The notes under the pieces were generated by a model. It saw only the letters and a program-made list of their open reading frames with translations, had not been told where the DNA came from and ran no database searches. From Sulfurovum sp. (GTDB taxonomy: Bacteria; Campylobacterota; Campylobacteria; Campylobacterales; Sulfurovaceae), in NCBI GenBank assembly GCA_027065815.1, contig JAMONL010000018.1, forward strand, positions 1-53,180: a stretch of 53,180 nt of DNA. Direction: 5' to 3'. A program made the position numbers and the translations under genes. This document shows positions 1 through 10,903 of this stretch, piece after piece. Position 1 is the stretch's first letter. Every line of letters starts with the position of its first letter.

Positions 1-770
1 TCGGCGCTATGGGATGTGCCAAATGGAAAGGAGTCCGTTTAAAAGATGTACTTCAAAAGGCAGGACTTAAAGAGGGTGCATCCTGGGTTGGGTTTAACGG
101 TGAGGAAAAAGCTGTCTACAATGAAACTGCTGACTTCATCCGCGAAGTGAAGATCGATGAGATCCATGACGACATTATCCTTGCCTATGAGATGAATGGA
201 GAAGAACTTCCTTACCTCAATGGATACCCGCTAAGGCTCATCATCCCCGGTGTCTACTCAGACTCATGGATCAAAATGCTTTCACACATTACAGTAACCA
301 AGGAGAGACAAAAACTACATTTCATGGATCATGCCTACCGCATACCGGACAATGACTGTGAGTGTGAAACGCCTGACAATCTGGCAGCAAAGACCAAACC
401 GATCGAAGAGATGAATGTAAACTCACTCATTGGGTACCCGCAGACAGGGACAAAAGTCAAACAAGGTGCTGAACTCATCGTCAGAGGTGTGGCGTTTGAT
501 GGCGGGCATGGCATTAAAACGGTGCAGATCTCTACAGATAATGGCACTACATGGAATGATGCAAAACTCGATGACGGAAGCCAGGGCAAGTACGCCTACC
601 GGGCTTTCTCCTATTCACTCAAACCATCAGAAAACGGTACACTGAGCATACTCTGTAAAGCAAGCAATGAAAAAGGGGAAGTACAGCCTTTTCCTCAAGA
701 TATCAAATGGAATCATGGCGGATACAAATATAACGGTATTGATGAAGTAAGCGTAGAGGTGGTAGCATAA
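1..770 (+). CDS. Sulfite dehydrogenase/oxidase-like molybdopterin protein, C-terminal part (5' end outside window)
   Basis: Open frame extends to the window start; GAMGCAKWKGVRLKDVL and the C-terminal Mo-co dimerisation-like domain (VKQGAELIVRGVAFDGGHGIKTVQISTDNGTTW) resemble SorA/YedY-type sulfite oxidases. Confidence 0.8.
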   Translation, partial: GAMGCAKWKGVRLKDVLQKAGLKEGASWVGFNGEEKAVYNETADFIREVKIDEIHDDIILAYEMNGEELPYLNGYPLRLIIPGVYSDSWIKMLSHITVTKERQKLHFMDHAYRIPDNDCECETPDNLAAKTKPIEEMNVNSLIGYPQTGTKVKQGAELIVRGVAFDGGHGIKTVQISTDNGTTWNDAKLDDGSQGKYAYRAFSYSLKPSENGTLSILCKASNEKGEVQPFPQDIKWNHGGYKYNGIDEVSVEVVA

Positions 771-1084
771 TGACAAGTCTTAAAAAAATACTTTTAACAA
801 TTCTCTTCCTGACAGTAAGCCTTTTAGCAGATACAGGTATCACTATGCCTTACGTAGACTTTCCGATGAAACCCGGAAAAGGCATGTACTCGACCAAAGG
901 CAAATGTAATATGTGCCACTCTTTTGGGTATATCATCAATCAGGGAAAACAATCCAAAAAATTCTGGCATGACAAAGTCATCAAGATGATCACTGTTTTC
1001 AAAGCCCCTATTAAAACACAAAAAGATATAGATGATGTCACAAACTATCTGTTTGAGAATTATGGAAATGGAGAGTTGGAATAA
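770..1084 (+). CDS. Small c-type cytochrome (SorB-like)
   Basis: Signal peptide, single CNMCH haem motif, start overlaps stop of the upstream gene. Confidence 0.8.
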   Translation: MTSLKKILLTILFLTVSLLADTGITMPYVDFPMKPGKGMYSTKGKCNMCHSFGYIINQGKQSKKFWHDKVIKMITVFKAPIKTQKDIDDVTNYLFENYGNGELE

Positions 1085-1092
1085 TAACGTAA

Positions 1093-1112
1093 TGGTCAGG
1101 CATGCCTGACCA
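1093..1112. terminator. Perfect 20-bp palindrome between convergent genes; possible bidirectional terminator or REP-like hairpin
   Basis: TGGTCAGGCATGCCTGACCA read directly. Confidence 0.5.
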
Positions 1113-1126
1113 CTACTGTAGTAAAT

Positions 1127-1480
1127 TTATGCGTCTAAAAGCTCTATAATATTTTCTATGGGTCTGCCAATGGCTGCTTTTCCGTCTTTAATCACGATCG
1201 GTCTTTCGATCAGCTTTGGATTTGCTGCCATAGCATCAATAAGTTTATCTTCATCCTCCACAGTTTTAAGCCCCAACTCTTTGTAAATATCTTCTTTCGT
1301 TCGCATCAACTCTCTGGCTGTAATACCCAGCATCTTTAACATTTCAACGATCTCATCTCTGCTTGGAGGGGTGTCAAGATATTTTACAACTTCAACATCT
1401 ACACCTTTTTCTTCCAGTAATGCTGCTGCATTTCTTGATTTTGAACATCTTGGGTTGTGCCACAGGGTGATCTTACTCAT
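1127..1480 (-). CDS. ArsC/Spx-family arsenate reductase-like protein
   Basis: SKITLWHNPRCSKSRNAAALLEEKGVDVEVVKYLDTPPSRDEI is typical of the family. Confidence 0.85.
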   Translation of the reverse strand: MSKITLWHNPRCSKSRNAAALLEEKGVDVEVVKYLDTPPSRDEIVEMLKMLGITARELMRTKEDIYKELGLKTVEDEDKLIDAMAANPKLIERPIVIKDGKAAIGRPIENIIELLDA

Positions 1481-1483
1481 ACA

Positions 1484-2026
1484 TTATCCTTTATCATGGT
1501 TTGATCTTTTTTCCATTTCAGAAGCAAATCTTGCTTCACTTTCCAGTTTCATTAAAAGACGTGCATTGTTGACATGAAGCTTGTTGTTGTCTTCCTGTAC
1601 TGCTTCGAACTTTTCATTCAGTGCTTTATGTTCTTCTGTCAGTTTTCCAAAAATATTGAGTGTATGGTCCAGTTCTGCACGTGTTTCACTTTGCAGTTTT
1701 TCAAGCGCATTGTGTGCTGTCTGCAAATGTTCCAGTTTGCTTTCCGTATCACCCAGTTTTTCTCTTGTTTCTGCAAACTGCTGCAGTTCCTGCTCATTTT
1801 GTGCATTTTTTATTTTTAGATTTTGCAATTCATTCTGGAGATCGGCGATAAGCGCTTCTTTCTCCTGATTATCTATTTCGGTATTGATGAATCTGTCTTT
1901 ATAACTTTTGATACGCATACTGGAAATGACCACCATCAGAACAACAAAAAGTAAGATAACGATAGCAATGGCGACCATCACCATATAGCCGGAGTCATTG
2001 CTTATTTTACAGACAATATCATTCAT
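1484..2026 (-). CDS. Hypothetical protein, N-terminal TM plus coiled coil
   Basis: Single hydrophobic helix followed by long E/K/L-rich heptad-like region. Confidence 0.7.
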   Translation of the reverse strand: MNDIVCKISNDSGYMVMVAIAIVILLFVVLMVVISSMRIKSYKDRFINTEIDNQEKEALIADLQNELQNLKIKNAQNEQELQQFAETREKLGDTESKLEHLQTAHNALEKLQSETRAELDHTLNIFGKLTEEHKALNEKFEAVQEDNNKLHVNNARLLMKLESEARFASEMEKRSNHDKG

Positions 2027-2027
2027 T

Positions 2028-2561
2028 TTATCCCTTTATGAAATCATATGCTTTTGGCTTGCGGCACTGCATTTTTTTAGAAGAGAGTTTTCCCTTACCA
2101 TACTTGATATGTCTAAACGCGATCTGTACTTTGTTGTCAAGATCATCAAAATAGGCGACTGCTTCCAATCTGTGTTTTTTATCGACCTGCAAGGTATACT
2201 GTTTACCTTCATACTCCGCTACATAAATATTTTTACTGTGCAATTTTGCCTTTTTAAGGATCTTTCCAAGATCAAATCCTTTAGAAATGTTGTATTGTGA
2301 GATCTGCTCAAGGTCATGGTCGACCACCAGGAGTTCAAACCCGTTAGTACACACCTCTTTTTTCGTCGGTTTGGTATATTCCCACTTCAGTTTTGAACCT
2401 TCCGAAAAATAGACTTTACCTGAATAATGTATGACTTTTTTCTTGGGATTTGTGATCATTTGTGTAAAATCGGCCTGAAAATTCTCCGGGGTATCAATCC
2501 CTTCTGCAAACACAGATATACTCAAGATCAAGATCAGTAACACTTGTCTAAGATTCAGCAT
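2028..2561 (-). CDS. lolA: Outer-membrane lipoprotein carrier protein LolA
   Basis: Signal peptide then TPENFQADFTQMITNPKKKVIHYSGKVYFSEGSKLKWEYTKP; start placed at internal Met giving a signal peptide. Confidence 0.8.
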   Translation of the reverse strand: MLNLRQVLLILILSISVFAEGIDTPENFQADFTQMITNPKKKVIHYSGKVYFSEGSKLKWEYTKPTKKEVCTNGFELLVVDHDLEQISQYNISKGFDLGKILKKAKLHSKNIYVAEYEGKQYTLQVDKKHRLEAVAYFDDLDNKVQIAFRHIKYGKGKLSSKKMQCRKPKAYDFIKG

Positions 2562-2817
2562 TTTCTGCCTCACTGTACTCTGTTTCACACAAATAATTTA
2601 GTAATTTGTTGCACTGCGTTTTAACGCTTGTAACACTTGTCATTTTTATCCTTTTAAGAGCGTTAATTATATATTAAACAACCCAAAATACCACTTTAGG
2701 CACATACATTGTCACAAAAAATAGTGAAACAACTGTGTCTCTGTCGTTCCTAACTGATTATTAATCACTTTTTAGATAAAATATTTGCCATATAATTAGT
2801 AAAGTAGGCAAATAAAA

Positions 2818-5457
2818 ATGATAAAAAGTGTTCTTAAAGTCTTTGGCACAAGAAATGACAAAATTGTTAAAGGGTATCTCAAAAGAGTCAAAAACATCAA
2901 TGTACTTGAATCAAACTATGAAAAGTTAAGTGATGAAGAGCTTAAGGCTGCATTCAATGCACTGAAAGAAGAAGTACAGAGCGGTAACAAAACACTTGAT
3001 GATGTACTTTATGAATCATTTGCCATTACCAGAGAAGTAAGTAAAAGAACACTTGGACTCAGACACTATGATGTACAAATGGTCGGAGGTATGGTACTCA
3101 ACGACGGTGACATCGCAGAGATGAAGACCGGTGAAGGTAAAACACTTGTCGCCACACTTGCTGTTGTACTCAATGCCATGACAGGCAAAGGGGTACATGT
3201 CGTTACCGTGAATGACTACCTGGCAAAAAGAGACAGCGAAGAGATGGGTGTACTTTACAACTTCCTGGGATACAGCGTGGGATGCATTACCACAGATATC
3301 CATGATGAAATGGAAAGAAAAGCCCAGTACGATGCCGACATTACTTACGGTACAAATAACGAATACGGTTTTGACTACCTGCGTGACAACATGAAGGTAC
3401 GTGCCGAAGAGAAAGTACAGCGTGACCACTACTATGCTATCGTCGATGAAGTGGACTCCATTCTGATCGATGAGGCAAGAACTCCGTTGATCATCTCCGG
3501 TCCTACACAGAGAGACCATAACCATTATGCACAGGCAGACAAGATAGCCAACCAGATGGAACGTGGAGAAAAAATAGAAACAAAACCGGGTGAGGATGAA
3601 CAGACCACCGGTGACTTCATTGTCGATGAGAAGAACAGAACCATCGTGATGACCGAACAGGGACTTCAAAAAGCACAGGATCTTTTTGAGGTAGAGAACC
3701 TCTATTCTCTTGAGAATGCAGCCCTTTCCCATCACCTCGACCAAGCACTCAAAGCCCATTACATTTTTGAAAAAGATGTAGACTATGTCGTACAGAACAA
3801 TGAGATCATCATTGTAGATGAGTTTACAGGAAGACTTTCAGAAGGTCGCAGATACTCTGAAGGACTGCACCAGGCACTGGAAGCCAAAGAGGGTGTGGAG
3901 ATACAGGAAGAGTCACAGACGCTTGCAGAGATCACATACCAGAACTACTTTAGAATGTATGAAAAACTGGCAGGTATGACCGGTACGGCACAAACCGAAG
4001 CCACAGAATTTGCACAGATCTATAACCTTGATGTTATCTCTATCCCTACCAATGTACCTATTGCCAGAGATGACAAAAATGACCTTATCTACAACACAGA
4101 ACGTGAAAAGCTTGATGCTGTGGTCAGAAGAGTCAAAGAGTTGAATTCAAAAGGTCAGCCTGTACTGATCGGTACGGCTTCCATTGAAAAATCAGAAATG
4201 ATCGATGAAAGACTCAGAAAAGAGAAGATCCCCCATAACATGCTCAATGCGAAGAACCATGAGCAGGAAGCGGAGATCATTAAAAATGCCGGTCATAAAG
4301 GTGCCGTAACTGTTGCAACCAATATGGCGGGACGTGGGGTTGACATTAAGATAGATGATGAAGTAAGAGCGCTTGGCGGATTGATGATCCTCGGTACGGA
4401 AAGACATGAAAGTAGACGTATAGACAACCAGTTAAGAGGTCGTTCAGGCCGTCAGGGTGATCCGGGAGAGAGTCAATTCTTCCTTAGCCTTGATGACAAC
4501 CTTCTGCGTATTTTCGGAGGAGAGAAGATCAGAAACATCATGAACAAACTGGGTGTAGAAGAGGGAGAATACATCGACTCCAAGATCGTAACACGTTCGG
4601 TTGAAAAAGCACAGAAAAAAGTGGAAAATCAGCACTACGAGTCAAGAAAGCATATTCTTGAGTATGATGATGTTGCCAACCACCAACGAAAAGCGATCTA
4701 TGCCTTCAGAAACCAGCTGCTTGATACGGAATTCGATATTGCTGCGAAGATCAAAGAGAACCGTTCTGAATATATTGACCATCTCTTAACAGAGTGTGAG
4801 ATCTTTGGAGGTATGCCTAAAGAAGATTTCAATGTTGAAAAGCTTGCTGAACTTATAAAAGAAGAGCTTCATACAGAAGTCGATCCTCAGCACTTTGCAG
4901 ACAAAGAACCTGAAGAGCTCAAAGAGATGATCACAGAAATGATGGAAAATATGTATGAAGAGAAGATGTCCCAGCTTGATCCTGAGCAGAGAACGGAGAT
5001 CGAACGTATCCTCTACCTTCAGGTATTGGATCCTCAGTGGAGAGACCACCTTTATGAGATGGATGTACTTAAAACCGGTATCGGACTCAGGGGGTATAAC
5101 CAAAAAGATCCGCTTACCGAATACAAGCAAGACAGTTACAAGCTCTTTACCGACCTAGTAGAACGTATTAAATATGAAGCGGTAAAAGTACTGCATCTTG
5201 TACAGTTTGACTTTACTTCTCCGGAAGAGGAAGAGGCAGCAGTTGAACAGATAAGAGAAGAATTGGAAAGTGAAGTAGCGGATGCGCAGCTCAATCAGTC
5301 TTACGAAGAAGGTGAGATCACTGAAGATTCTGCGAAACTCAAACCTATTGAAGGAACTAAAAAACCAAAAAGAAATGATCCCTGTCCTTGTGGATCAGGT
5401 AAAAAATACAAAAACTGCTGTGGACAAAGCGGACCGAAAAAAGGTCTTTTGGCCTAA
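2818..5457 (+). CDS. secA: Preprotein translocase subunit SecA
   Basis: [59 protein letters not shown]-terminal zinc motif [13 protein letters not shown]. Confidence 0.98.
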   Translation: MIKSVLKVFGTRNDKIVKGYLKRVKNINVLESNYEKLSDEELKAAFNALKEEVQSGNKTLDDVLYESFAITREVSKRTLGLRHYDVQMVGGMVLNDGDIAEMKTGEGKTLVATLAVVLNAMTGKGVHVVTVNDYLAKRDSEEMGVLYNFLGYSVGCITTDIHDEMERKAQYDADITYGTNNEYGFDYLRDNMKVRAEEKVQRDHYYAIVDEVDSILIDEARTPLIISGPTQRDHNHYAQADKIANQMERGEKIETKPGEDEQTTGDFIVDEKNRTIVMTEQGLQKAQDLFEVENLYSLENAALSHHLDQALKAHYIFEKDVDYVVQNNEIIIVDEFTGRLSEGRRYSEGLHQALEAKEGVEIQEESQTLAEITYQNYFRMYEKLAGMTGTAQTEATEFAQIYNLDVISIPTNVPIARDDKNDLIYNTEREKLDAVVRRVKELNSKGQPVLIGTASIEKSEMIDERLRKEKIPHNMLNAKNHEQEAEIIKNAGHKGAVTVATNMAGRGVDIKIDDEVRALGGLMILGTERHESRRIDNQLRGRSGRQGDPGESQFFLSLDDNLLRIFGGEKIRNIMNKLGVEEGEYIDSKIVTRSVEKAQKKVENQHYESRKHILEYDDVANHQRKAIYAFRNQLLDTEFDIAAKIKENRSEYIDHLLTECEIFGGMPKEDFNVEKLAELIKEELHTEVDPQHFADKEPEELKEMITEMMENMYEEKMSQLDPEQRTEIERILYLQVLDPQWRDHLYEMDVLKTGIGLRGYNQKDPLTEYKQDSYKLFTDLVERIKYEAVKVLHLVQFDFTSPEEEEAAVEQIREELESEVADAQLNQSYEEGEITEDSAKLKPIEGTKKPKRNDPCPCGSGKKYKNCCGQSGPKKGLLA

Positions 5458-6677
5458 TGTCCAAAACACTCTCCAAGCCTAACAAAACTTTTGTTAGGCA
5501 CATCATTAAGCACTATCTCAAATACGACAAAGAAAATCCTTTTATTTTCATCTCTGCCATTTTGGCATTTCTGGGTATCGCTACGGGGGTGATGGTATTG
5601 ATGATCGCTATGGGGATCATGAACGGTACGCAAAAAGAGTTCTCTAAAAAACTTTTTGTGATGAACTACCCGCTTACCCTTTTGCCTGTGGAAGAAAATG
5701 CTATCAACGATGATCTGCTTAAAAAACTTAAAGAGAAATTTCCGCATTTTAAATTCTCTCCCTACTACACCACGCAGGTTATCACCAAAAATGAAGGGGC
5801 GGTACAGGGATCTTTGCTTTATGGTGTTGATTTTGACAAAGAAGCACAGATCAACCACATTTTTGCAGAGGCAGAGGGAAACTCCACAAACAAATTCCGA
5901 GTAGTCGTCGGTGATGCACTCTCTTATGAAATGAATGCTCCAAAAGGAGACAAGGTCACTCTCTACTTTTCAGAACAACAGGCTGTAGGTTTTGGAACCA
6001 TGCCCCTGCAGAAACGTTTTCTGATCGATGGTGTTTTTGATTCAGGACTGAAAGCATACGATAAAGCTATCATGTATACGTCACTTGAAGCTTTTGAAAA
6101 ACTGCTCAAACGTACAGACGGTATTTATGATGGTTTGCATATCTATACAGAAGATCCTATGAAAGAGATAGAGAAGATACGCAAGATCGTACCTGAAACA
6201 GTAATCGTCGAGGGTTGGTGGCAACAGAACGGTAACTTCTTTGCTGCCATGGAGATGGAAAAGAAAGCCCTTTTCCTTGTACTTCTGCTTATTATTCTGG
6301 TAGCCTCTTTAAATATCGTCTCTTCACTTCTCATGACGGTAATGAGCCGACGCTCAGAGATCGCTCTCATGCGTACACTGGGTGCCACAAAAGCTGAAAT
6401 AAAATCTATTTTCTTCAGACTGGGTCTTGTTATCGGTTCTGCAGGTATTGTAGCCGGTACTCTGCTCGGTGGCTTTGGTATCTGGATACTCACTACTTTT
6501 GACATTATCTCTATGCCGGCAGATGTCTATGGTACTTCCAAACTTCCGGTTGACTTGACCATGGGAGACTTCGGACTGATCATTCTGGGAACATCTGTCA
6601 TTATTCTGCTTTCTGCACTCTACCCTGCCAAGAAAGCTTCACAGACGGATCCCTTAACCGTGCTTAGGAATGAGTAG
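5457..6677 (+). CDS. LolC/LolE-type ABC transporter permease (FtsX/MacB core)
   Basis: Four-TM FtsX-like architecture, overlaps secA stop (TAATG), C-terminal YPAKKASQTDPLTVLRNE. Confidence 0.85.
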   Translation: MSKTLSKPNKTFVRHIIKHYLKYDKENPFIFISAILAFLGIATGVMVLMIAMGIMNGTQKEFSKKLFVMNYPLTLLPVEENAINDDLLKKLKEKFPHFKFSPYYTTQVITKNEGAVQGSLLYGVDFDKEAQINHIFAEAEGNSTNKFRVVVGDALSYEMNAPKGDKVTLYFSEQQAVGFGTMPLQKRFLIDGVFDSGLKAYDKAIMYTSLEAFEKLLKRTDGIYDGLHIYTEDPMKEIEKIRKIVPETVIVEGWWQQNGNFFAAMEMEKKALFLVLLLIILVASLNIVSSLLMTVMSRRSEIALMRTLGATKAEIKSIFFRLGLVIGSAGIVAGTLLGGFGIWILTTFDIISMPADVYGTSKLPVDLTMGDFGLIILGTSVIILLSALYPAKKASQTDPLTVLRNE

Positions 6678-6687
6678 CAATAAACTG

Positions 6688-9372
6688 TTATGGAGCAACT
6701 CTGTTAAAAAGATCCGGTTTTTTAATATTCAGCAGTGGCTTCTTCTTGGGTTTCGATGGCTGATTGGTGATATGTGCCGGTGACTGGAATGTTCTTTTAA
6801 TAAGATCCAGCGGCAGTTTAAGCAACTCTTTTGTCGCTGAAGTTTTAACCACAGGCTTGGACAAAGAACCTGTGATCTTCAAACCTACCGTCATACTTTT
6901 ATCTTCACCCATCAATATGTAGCCAAGCACAGGAATACTGCCTACTACTTTTCCCAACTCTCTGGCAGTTTGGATCGCCAGATTCATATTGATGGTTTTT
7001 TTCTTCAGATCAATTACACCTTTTCCCACAATACTGGCTGATGTTCCTTCAATATGTATGGTATCAAAGATGATCTTGTTCTTTATTTTACGATATTTTG
7101 CAATTCCATGTTTGATCATAAAACCTTTTTTTGAAAATCCGGGATTATTCAGTGTTGCCAAAGCAGGTAAAGTATTGATAAAGGCTAGTGTATTGTTATA
7201 GGCTTTGAAGTCACGCATCACCCCACCTTCTATAATGATCTCTCCATACATTGTTTTATTCGGGTTGCCATGACTTTTAAAGGAATATCGCCCATTATGC
7301 AACCCTCTGAAATTGATCAGAGGATGCAACAACCGGTCTTTGATACGCAGTGCTTCGATCGTAATATTTTTACCTCTTTTGACAAATTTGACCTTATCTT
7401 TTCCCAAATTCCCGACCGCAGTGATATCACCGTTTGGCGTAATCTTAATATTGTAATTGTCTGTGACAAGGGTATATTCTTTGTATCGAATTTTACTTTT
7501 TTTACCTATGATATGTATGGTCTTCCTTTTTCTTGAAGAAGTACTTGCACGCATATTCTTTTCTCTACTGTCAAAAAATTCTTTAAGGTCTATATTGAGA
7601 TTATTCACACGCATGATGGATTTGACAACATTAATATATAATCGATCATTGAATGCCTGAAAAATAAATTCATTTTTTGAAATTTTCCCTTTACATGGTA
7701 CCCGGGTATGGCAAATATCATTCCTGTCATAAAAGAAACAGGAATTGCGTTTGAGTGTACCAGTATAAGTGTATGTCTTAAAATCTTTCGTTACAATATC
7801 AAGTTTTCCTCCATCTATTTCTATATCCATCTTTTTTAAATAGGGTGTGATCGTCTTCAAATCCAACAGTTGTATCTTGAATTCTTTTTCACTGCGTACT
7901 ATTTTTATCTTTAATGTCGGTATTTCAAGAATGTGTTTTCCATAATCGATCTTTAATGCCAGATCTTTATTTTTCAGATCAAAATAGGTATCTTTTGAAT
8001 TACCCAAATGAAAATGCTTTACCTGAAGCTTCAAATCGGCCTTTTTTGGTTTAAGATATATTTTTCCATTCACAAATCCTTCATACCATTTTTCTTTGAC
8101 GTGAATGTTCTTCAATGCAATGATACCTTGATCATAGTGAACCTGTCCGCCCAATACAGGCAGTTTAAATATATTGTTGATAGACACATCACCCTCTGAG
8201 AGTTGAATATCGATTAAAGCTTTTACTTTATGCTTGGCCTTCTCTTCGAGACTTTTATATTTTTTCTTCAGTGGTATCGTTAAATTGATATCTGCCGATA
8301 CAGCTTTACCTTTCTCCGTAACAGGGATGTTCAAATGGTAGGCTCTTAAAATCTCATGTACCGCCTCGTCTATTTCACTTTTTACAAGAAGGTCAAGATG
8401 AAGCAATGCGATCTTCCCTTTTTTCATATTGCTGATGGAAACCTTGCTACCGTCCAGGTCTCTGTCTTTATATGTCGGTTTTTTAATATCAAAATAGAGT
8501 GCACGGTTCTTATAGAGAAGTTTGACCTCTTGTGCGATCACAGGATCAAGTTCGTCTTTATATCGGATCTTGACATGTCGTAAGGTTGCATCACCGAGCA
8601 ATGCATTAAAATCCATTTTCAATGCATTATTAACGATTTGGGCTTTTCCTACCAAAGAATTCAACTTGTATTCTTTTGCCGTGATCTTATCGGCGATCCA
8701 GCTTTTTACGATCTCTTTAATTGGCAGCTTGTCTGTTACTGTCTTCAAATCAGAGAAGGCATCACTTTTTATTGCAAATGAAACAGAATCACCCTCTTTG
8801 AATGCCGCAAAATTCCCTTTGATATGATACGCTTCAAACTCACCCTCAGTTTCAAGCCTGTCTTTATTGAGAAAATATTTCAATTTACCGACAATATTGA
8901 TCTTCTCCTTTTTAATATAAAGCAAAGAGATATCGGCAATCAGTTTTTTCCCTTGTCTTTCTATATTTCCTGCGATCTCATAATCATCAGATGTGATATA
9001 GAGGATATTATCCACAAAAAGAAATTTCAGTTTATTGTTCTTAAAATCAATCTCATCCAGTTCTATATAATCAAAATAGGTAAAAAGATATTTGATCTTA
9101 TCAAATGTTTTATCAATATTTTCAAAAGAAGGCTTTCTTTTTGTTTCCGGTAAAATGATCTTATCTGCACGGAGGGTAAGCTTTTTATCGAGTTTAATGT
9201 ATAATCCGTCAATTTCATACTGGCCTACTTGAAAATGATCTGTATGAATACCGTATTTGAGCCAGGCAAAAAGTGCAAGAAAAAGGACGATCAGAAAAAT
9301 GAGTGTATCACGCAAAACCACATGGAGAACATGGAGTGTATGGGCAGAGAACATCATACTGGTTTTTATCAT
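6688..9372 (-). CDS. AsmA-like/DUF3971-type large periplasmic protein
   Basis: N-terminal TM, long beta-rich region, C-terminal AsmA-like segment (KGVIDLKKKTINMNLAIQTARELGKVVGSIPVLGYILMGEDKSMTVGLKITGSLSKP). Confidence 0.8.
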   Translation of the reverse strand: MIKTSMMFSAHTLHVLHVVLRDTLIFLIVLFLALFAWLKYGIHTDHFQVGQYEIDGLYIKLDKKLTLRADKIILPETKRKPSFENIDKTFDKIKYLFTYFDYIELDEIDFKNNKLKFLFVDNILYITSDDYEIAGNIERQGKKLIADISLLYIKKEKINIVGKLKYFLNKDRLETEGEFEAYHIKGNFAAFKEGDSVSFAIKSDAFSDLKTVTDKLPIKEIVKSWIADKITAKEYKLNSLVGKAQIVNNALKMDFNALLGDATLRHVKIRYKDELDPVIAQEVKLLYKNRALYFDIKKPTYKDRDLDGSKVSISNMKKGKIALLHLDLLVKSEIDEAVHEILRAYHLNIPVTEKGKAVSADINLTIPLKKKYKSLEEKAKHKVKALIDIQLSEGDVSINNIFKLPVLGGQVHYDQGIIALKNIHVKEKWYEGFVNGKIYLKPKKADLKLQVKHFHLGNSKDTYFDLKNKDLALKIDYGKHILEIPTLKIKIVRSEKEFKIQLLDLKTITPYLKKMDIEIDGGKLDIVTKDFKTYTYTGTLKRNSCFFYDRNDICHTRVPCKGKISKNEFIFQAFNDRLYINVVKSIMRVNNLNIDLKEFFDSREKNMRASTSSRKRKTIHIIGKKSKIRYKEYTLVTDNYNIKITPNGDITAVGNLGKDKVKFVKRGKNITIEALRIKDRLLHPLINFRGLHNGRYSFKSHGNPNKTMYGEIIIEGGVMRDFKAYNNTLAFINTLPALATLNNPGFSKKGFMIKHGIAKYRKIKNKIIFDTIHIEGTSASIVGKGVIDLKKKTINMNLAIQTARELGKVVGSIPVLGYILMGEDKSMTVGLKITGSLSKPVVKTSATKELLKLPLDLIKRTFQSPAHITNQPSKPKKKPLLNIKKPDLFNRVAP

Positions 9373-10252
9373 CTCTTTTGCCTTTTACACAACCATCCCC
9401 GTTAAAACAACGCAGACACTCTTTATTCCCCAGGGATCTATTGGAAATATTATATCACAGCTGACTAAAAAAGGCTATGAACTTTCTTTTATTGACAGTT
9501 ATATTTTACGTTTTATGGGAAGTCCCCAAAGCGGATGGATACACATTGGGAAAAATGAACTGAACCGTATCGATTTTCTCTATAAACTTACAAATGCCCA
9601 AGCAGTGATCAACAAAGTGACACTTATACCGGGAGAAACTTCTGAACTCTTTTTTGAACTCCTTGCCAAAGAACTCAAACTGGATGCTGCTAAACTGAAC
9701 AAATACTATTTGAAATTCTCACCCTACCCGGAAGCCGGTATCTATGCAGATACCTATTATGTTCCTTACGGTATCAAAGAAAAACATCTTATGAGTTTTC
9801 TCGTACGTGAATCTGAAAAGAAGTATCAGCAGATCTCTGAAAAAATTTACGGGAATTACGATGAAAAGCAGTGGCTGAGAGTCCTGGTCATGGCTTCGAT
9901 CATCCAAAAAGAAGCAGCAAACAATAAAGAGATGCCTTTGGTCTCTTCTGTAATACACAACCGTTTAAAAAAAGGGATGAGACTTCAAATGGACGGAACA
10001 CTCAATTACGGAAAATATTCCCATATTAAGGTCACACCTGCACGTATCAGGGATGACAATTCCACTTTTAACACATATAAACACAAAGGTCTGCCATCCA
10101 CACCCATTGGTGCGGTCAGTATCTCTGCTATCAAAGCAGCTATCAAGCCTGCTAAAACAAAACATCTCTACTTTATGAAAAACAAAAAAGGTACCCATGA
10201 TTTTTCTGACAGTTTTAAAGCACACAGAAAGAATGTGAAGAGAGCCAGATAA
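9299..10252 (+). CDS. mltG: Endolytic transglycosylase MltG (YceG-like)
   Basis: VLVMASIIQKEAANNKEMPLVSSVIHNRLKKGMRLQMDGTLNYG; ATG at 9299 preferred over the TTG start at 9257 of the ORF track. Confidence 0.88.
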   Translation: MSVSRKTTWRTWSVWAENIILVFIISFAFYTTIPVKTTQTLFIPQGSIGNIISQLTKKGYELSFIDSYILRFMGSPQSGWIHIGKNELNRIDFLYKLTNAQAVINKVTLIPGETSELFFELLAKELKLDAAKLNKYYLKFSPYPEAGIYADTYYVPYGIKEKHLMSFLVRESEKKYQQISEKIYGNYDEKQWLRVLVMASIIQKEAANNKEMPLVSSVIHNRLKKGMRLQMDGTLNYGKYSHIKVTPARIRDDNSTFNTYKHKGLPSTPIGAVSISAIKAAIKPAKTKHLYFMKNKKGTHDFSDSFKAHRKNVKRAR

Positions 10253-10256
10253 AATA

Positions 10257-10757
10257 TTAACTCATTTTATTCTTCCAGTAACTCATCCAAACTTTTCGTA
10301 ATCTCTCATTACTGATGTATTTATATTTCTTAGGTAAATTTCTTCTTAACCTTTTATATGAAATTGCTGTCATATTTTCATTTGTTACAATACATTTAAA
10401 CCCGGTTGCTCCTTGCTGATGACAGCCATAAACAGTAAAAGCATTGACTTCCATGCCATTCTCTTTCAAACACTTCACATTGTCAGAGAGCAGAGCCATG
10501 AAAATCTTATCTTGATTTTTAGGTTGTTTCCATGTAGAGTGATTCATATTTAATTTTCGTGCATAGTGCTTTGCAGTTTTAGGCATGATCTGATATCTGC
10601 CATATGCACCTGATTTTTTATTGACAGTGGTATATTTTCCTTTTGGCGTTTCTACCTTGACTATTTTGTCTGCAATTTCAGTCATCGATGGATCACCACA
10701 ACCTTGCAAAAGAATGGAGATAAGTAGCATGGCTATTAAATACATAGTTTTTTTCAT
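10257..10757 (-). CDS. Lysozyme-like/lytic transglycosylase-like lipoprotein
   Basis: Lipobox LLQGC; IVKVETPKGKYTTVNKKSGAYGRYQIMPKTAKHYARKLN resembles SLT-type fold. Confidence 0.65.
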   Translation of the reverse strand: MKKTMYLIAMLLISILLQGCGDPSMTEIADKIVKVETPKGKYTTVNKKSGAYGRYQIMPKTAKHYARKLNMNHSTWKQPKNQDKIFMALLSDNVKCLKENGMEVNAFTVYGCHQQGATGFKCIVTNENMTAISYKRLRRNLPKKYKYISNERLRKVWMSYWKNKMS

Positions 10758-10903
10758 TTATTATTGTTCCCCCTATTAGATCTATTACTATTCACTGAAG
10801 CAGCAAAGAATCTATTTATTGTACTATTTTTCATATTAAAGTATATCAAAATATATTTTAGGAATTGTATGATTCACTATATAAATGTATAAGTTTTAAT
10901 GGA

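Noticed and set aside
2755-2767. TGATTATTAATCA palindrome upstream of secA as a further regulon member
   Set aside because: The half-sites match, but the spacer is 1 bp rather than 5 and the -10 (2791) is 30 bp from the centre. secA is housekeeping; probably chance in AT-rich DNA.
3016-3759. 247-aa minus-strand ORF inside secA
   Set aside because: Antisense shadow of a well-conserved gene; Cys/Phe/Val-rich composition with no domain.
4786-5130. Minus-strand ORF inside secA
   Set aside because: Shadow ORF with no RBS or family resemblance.
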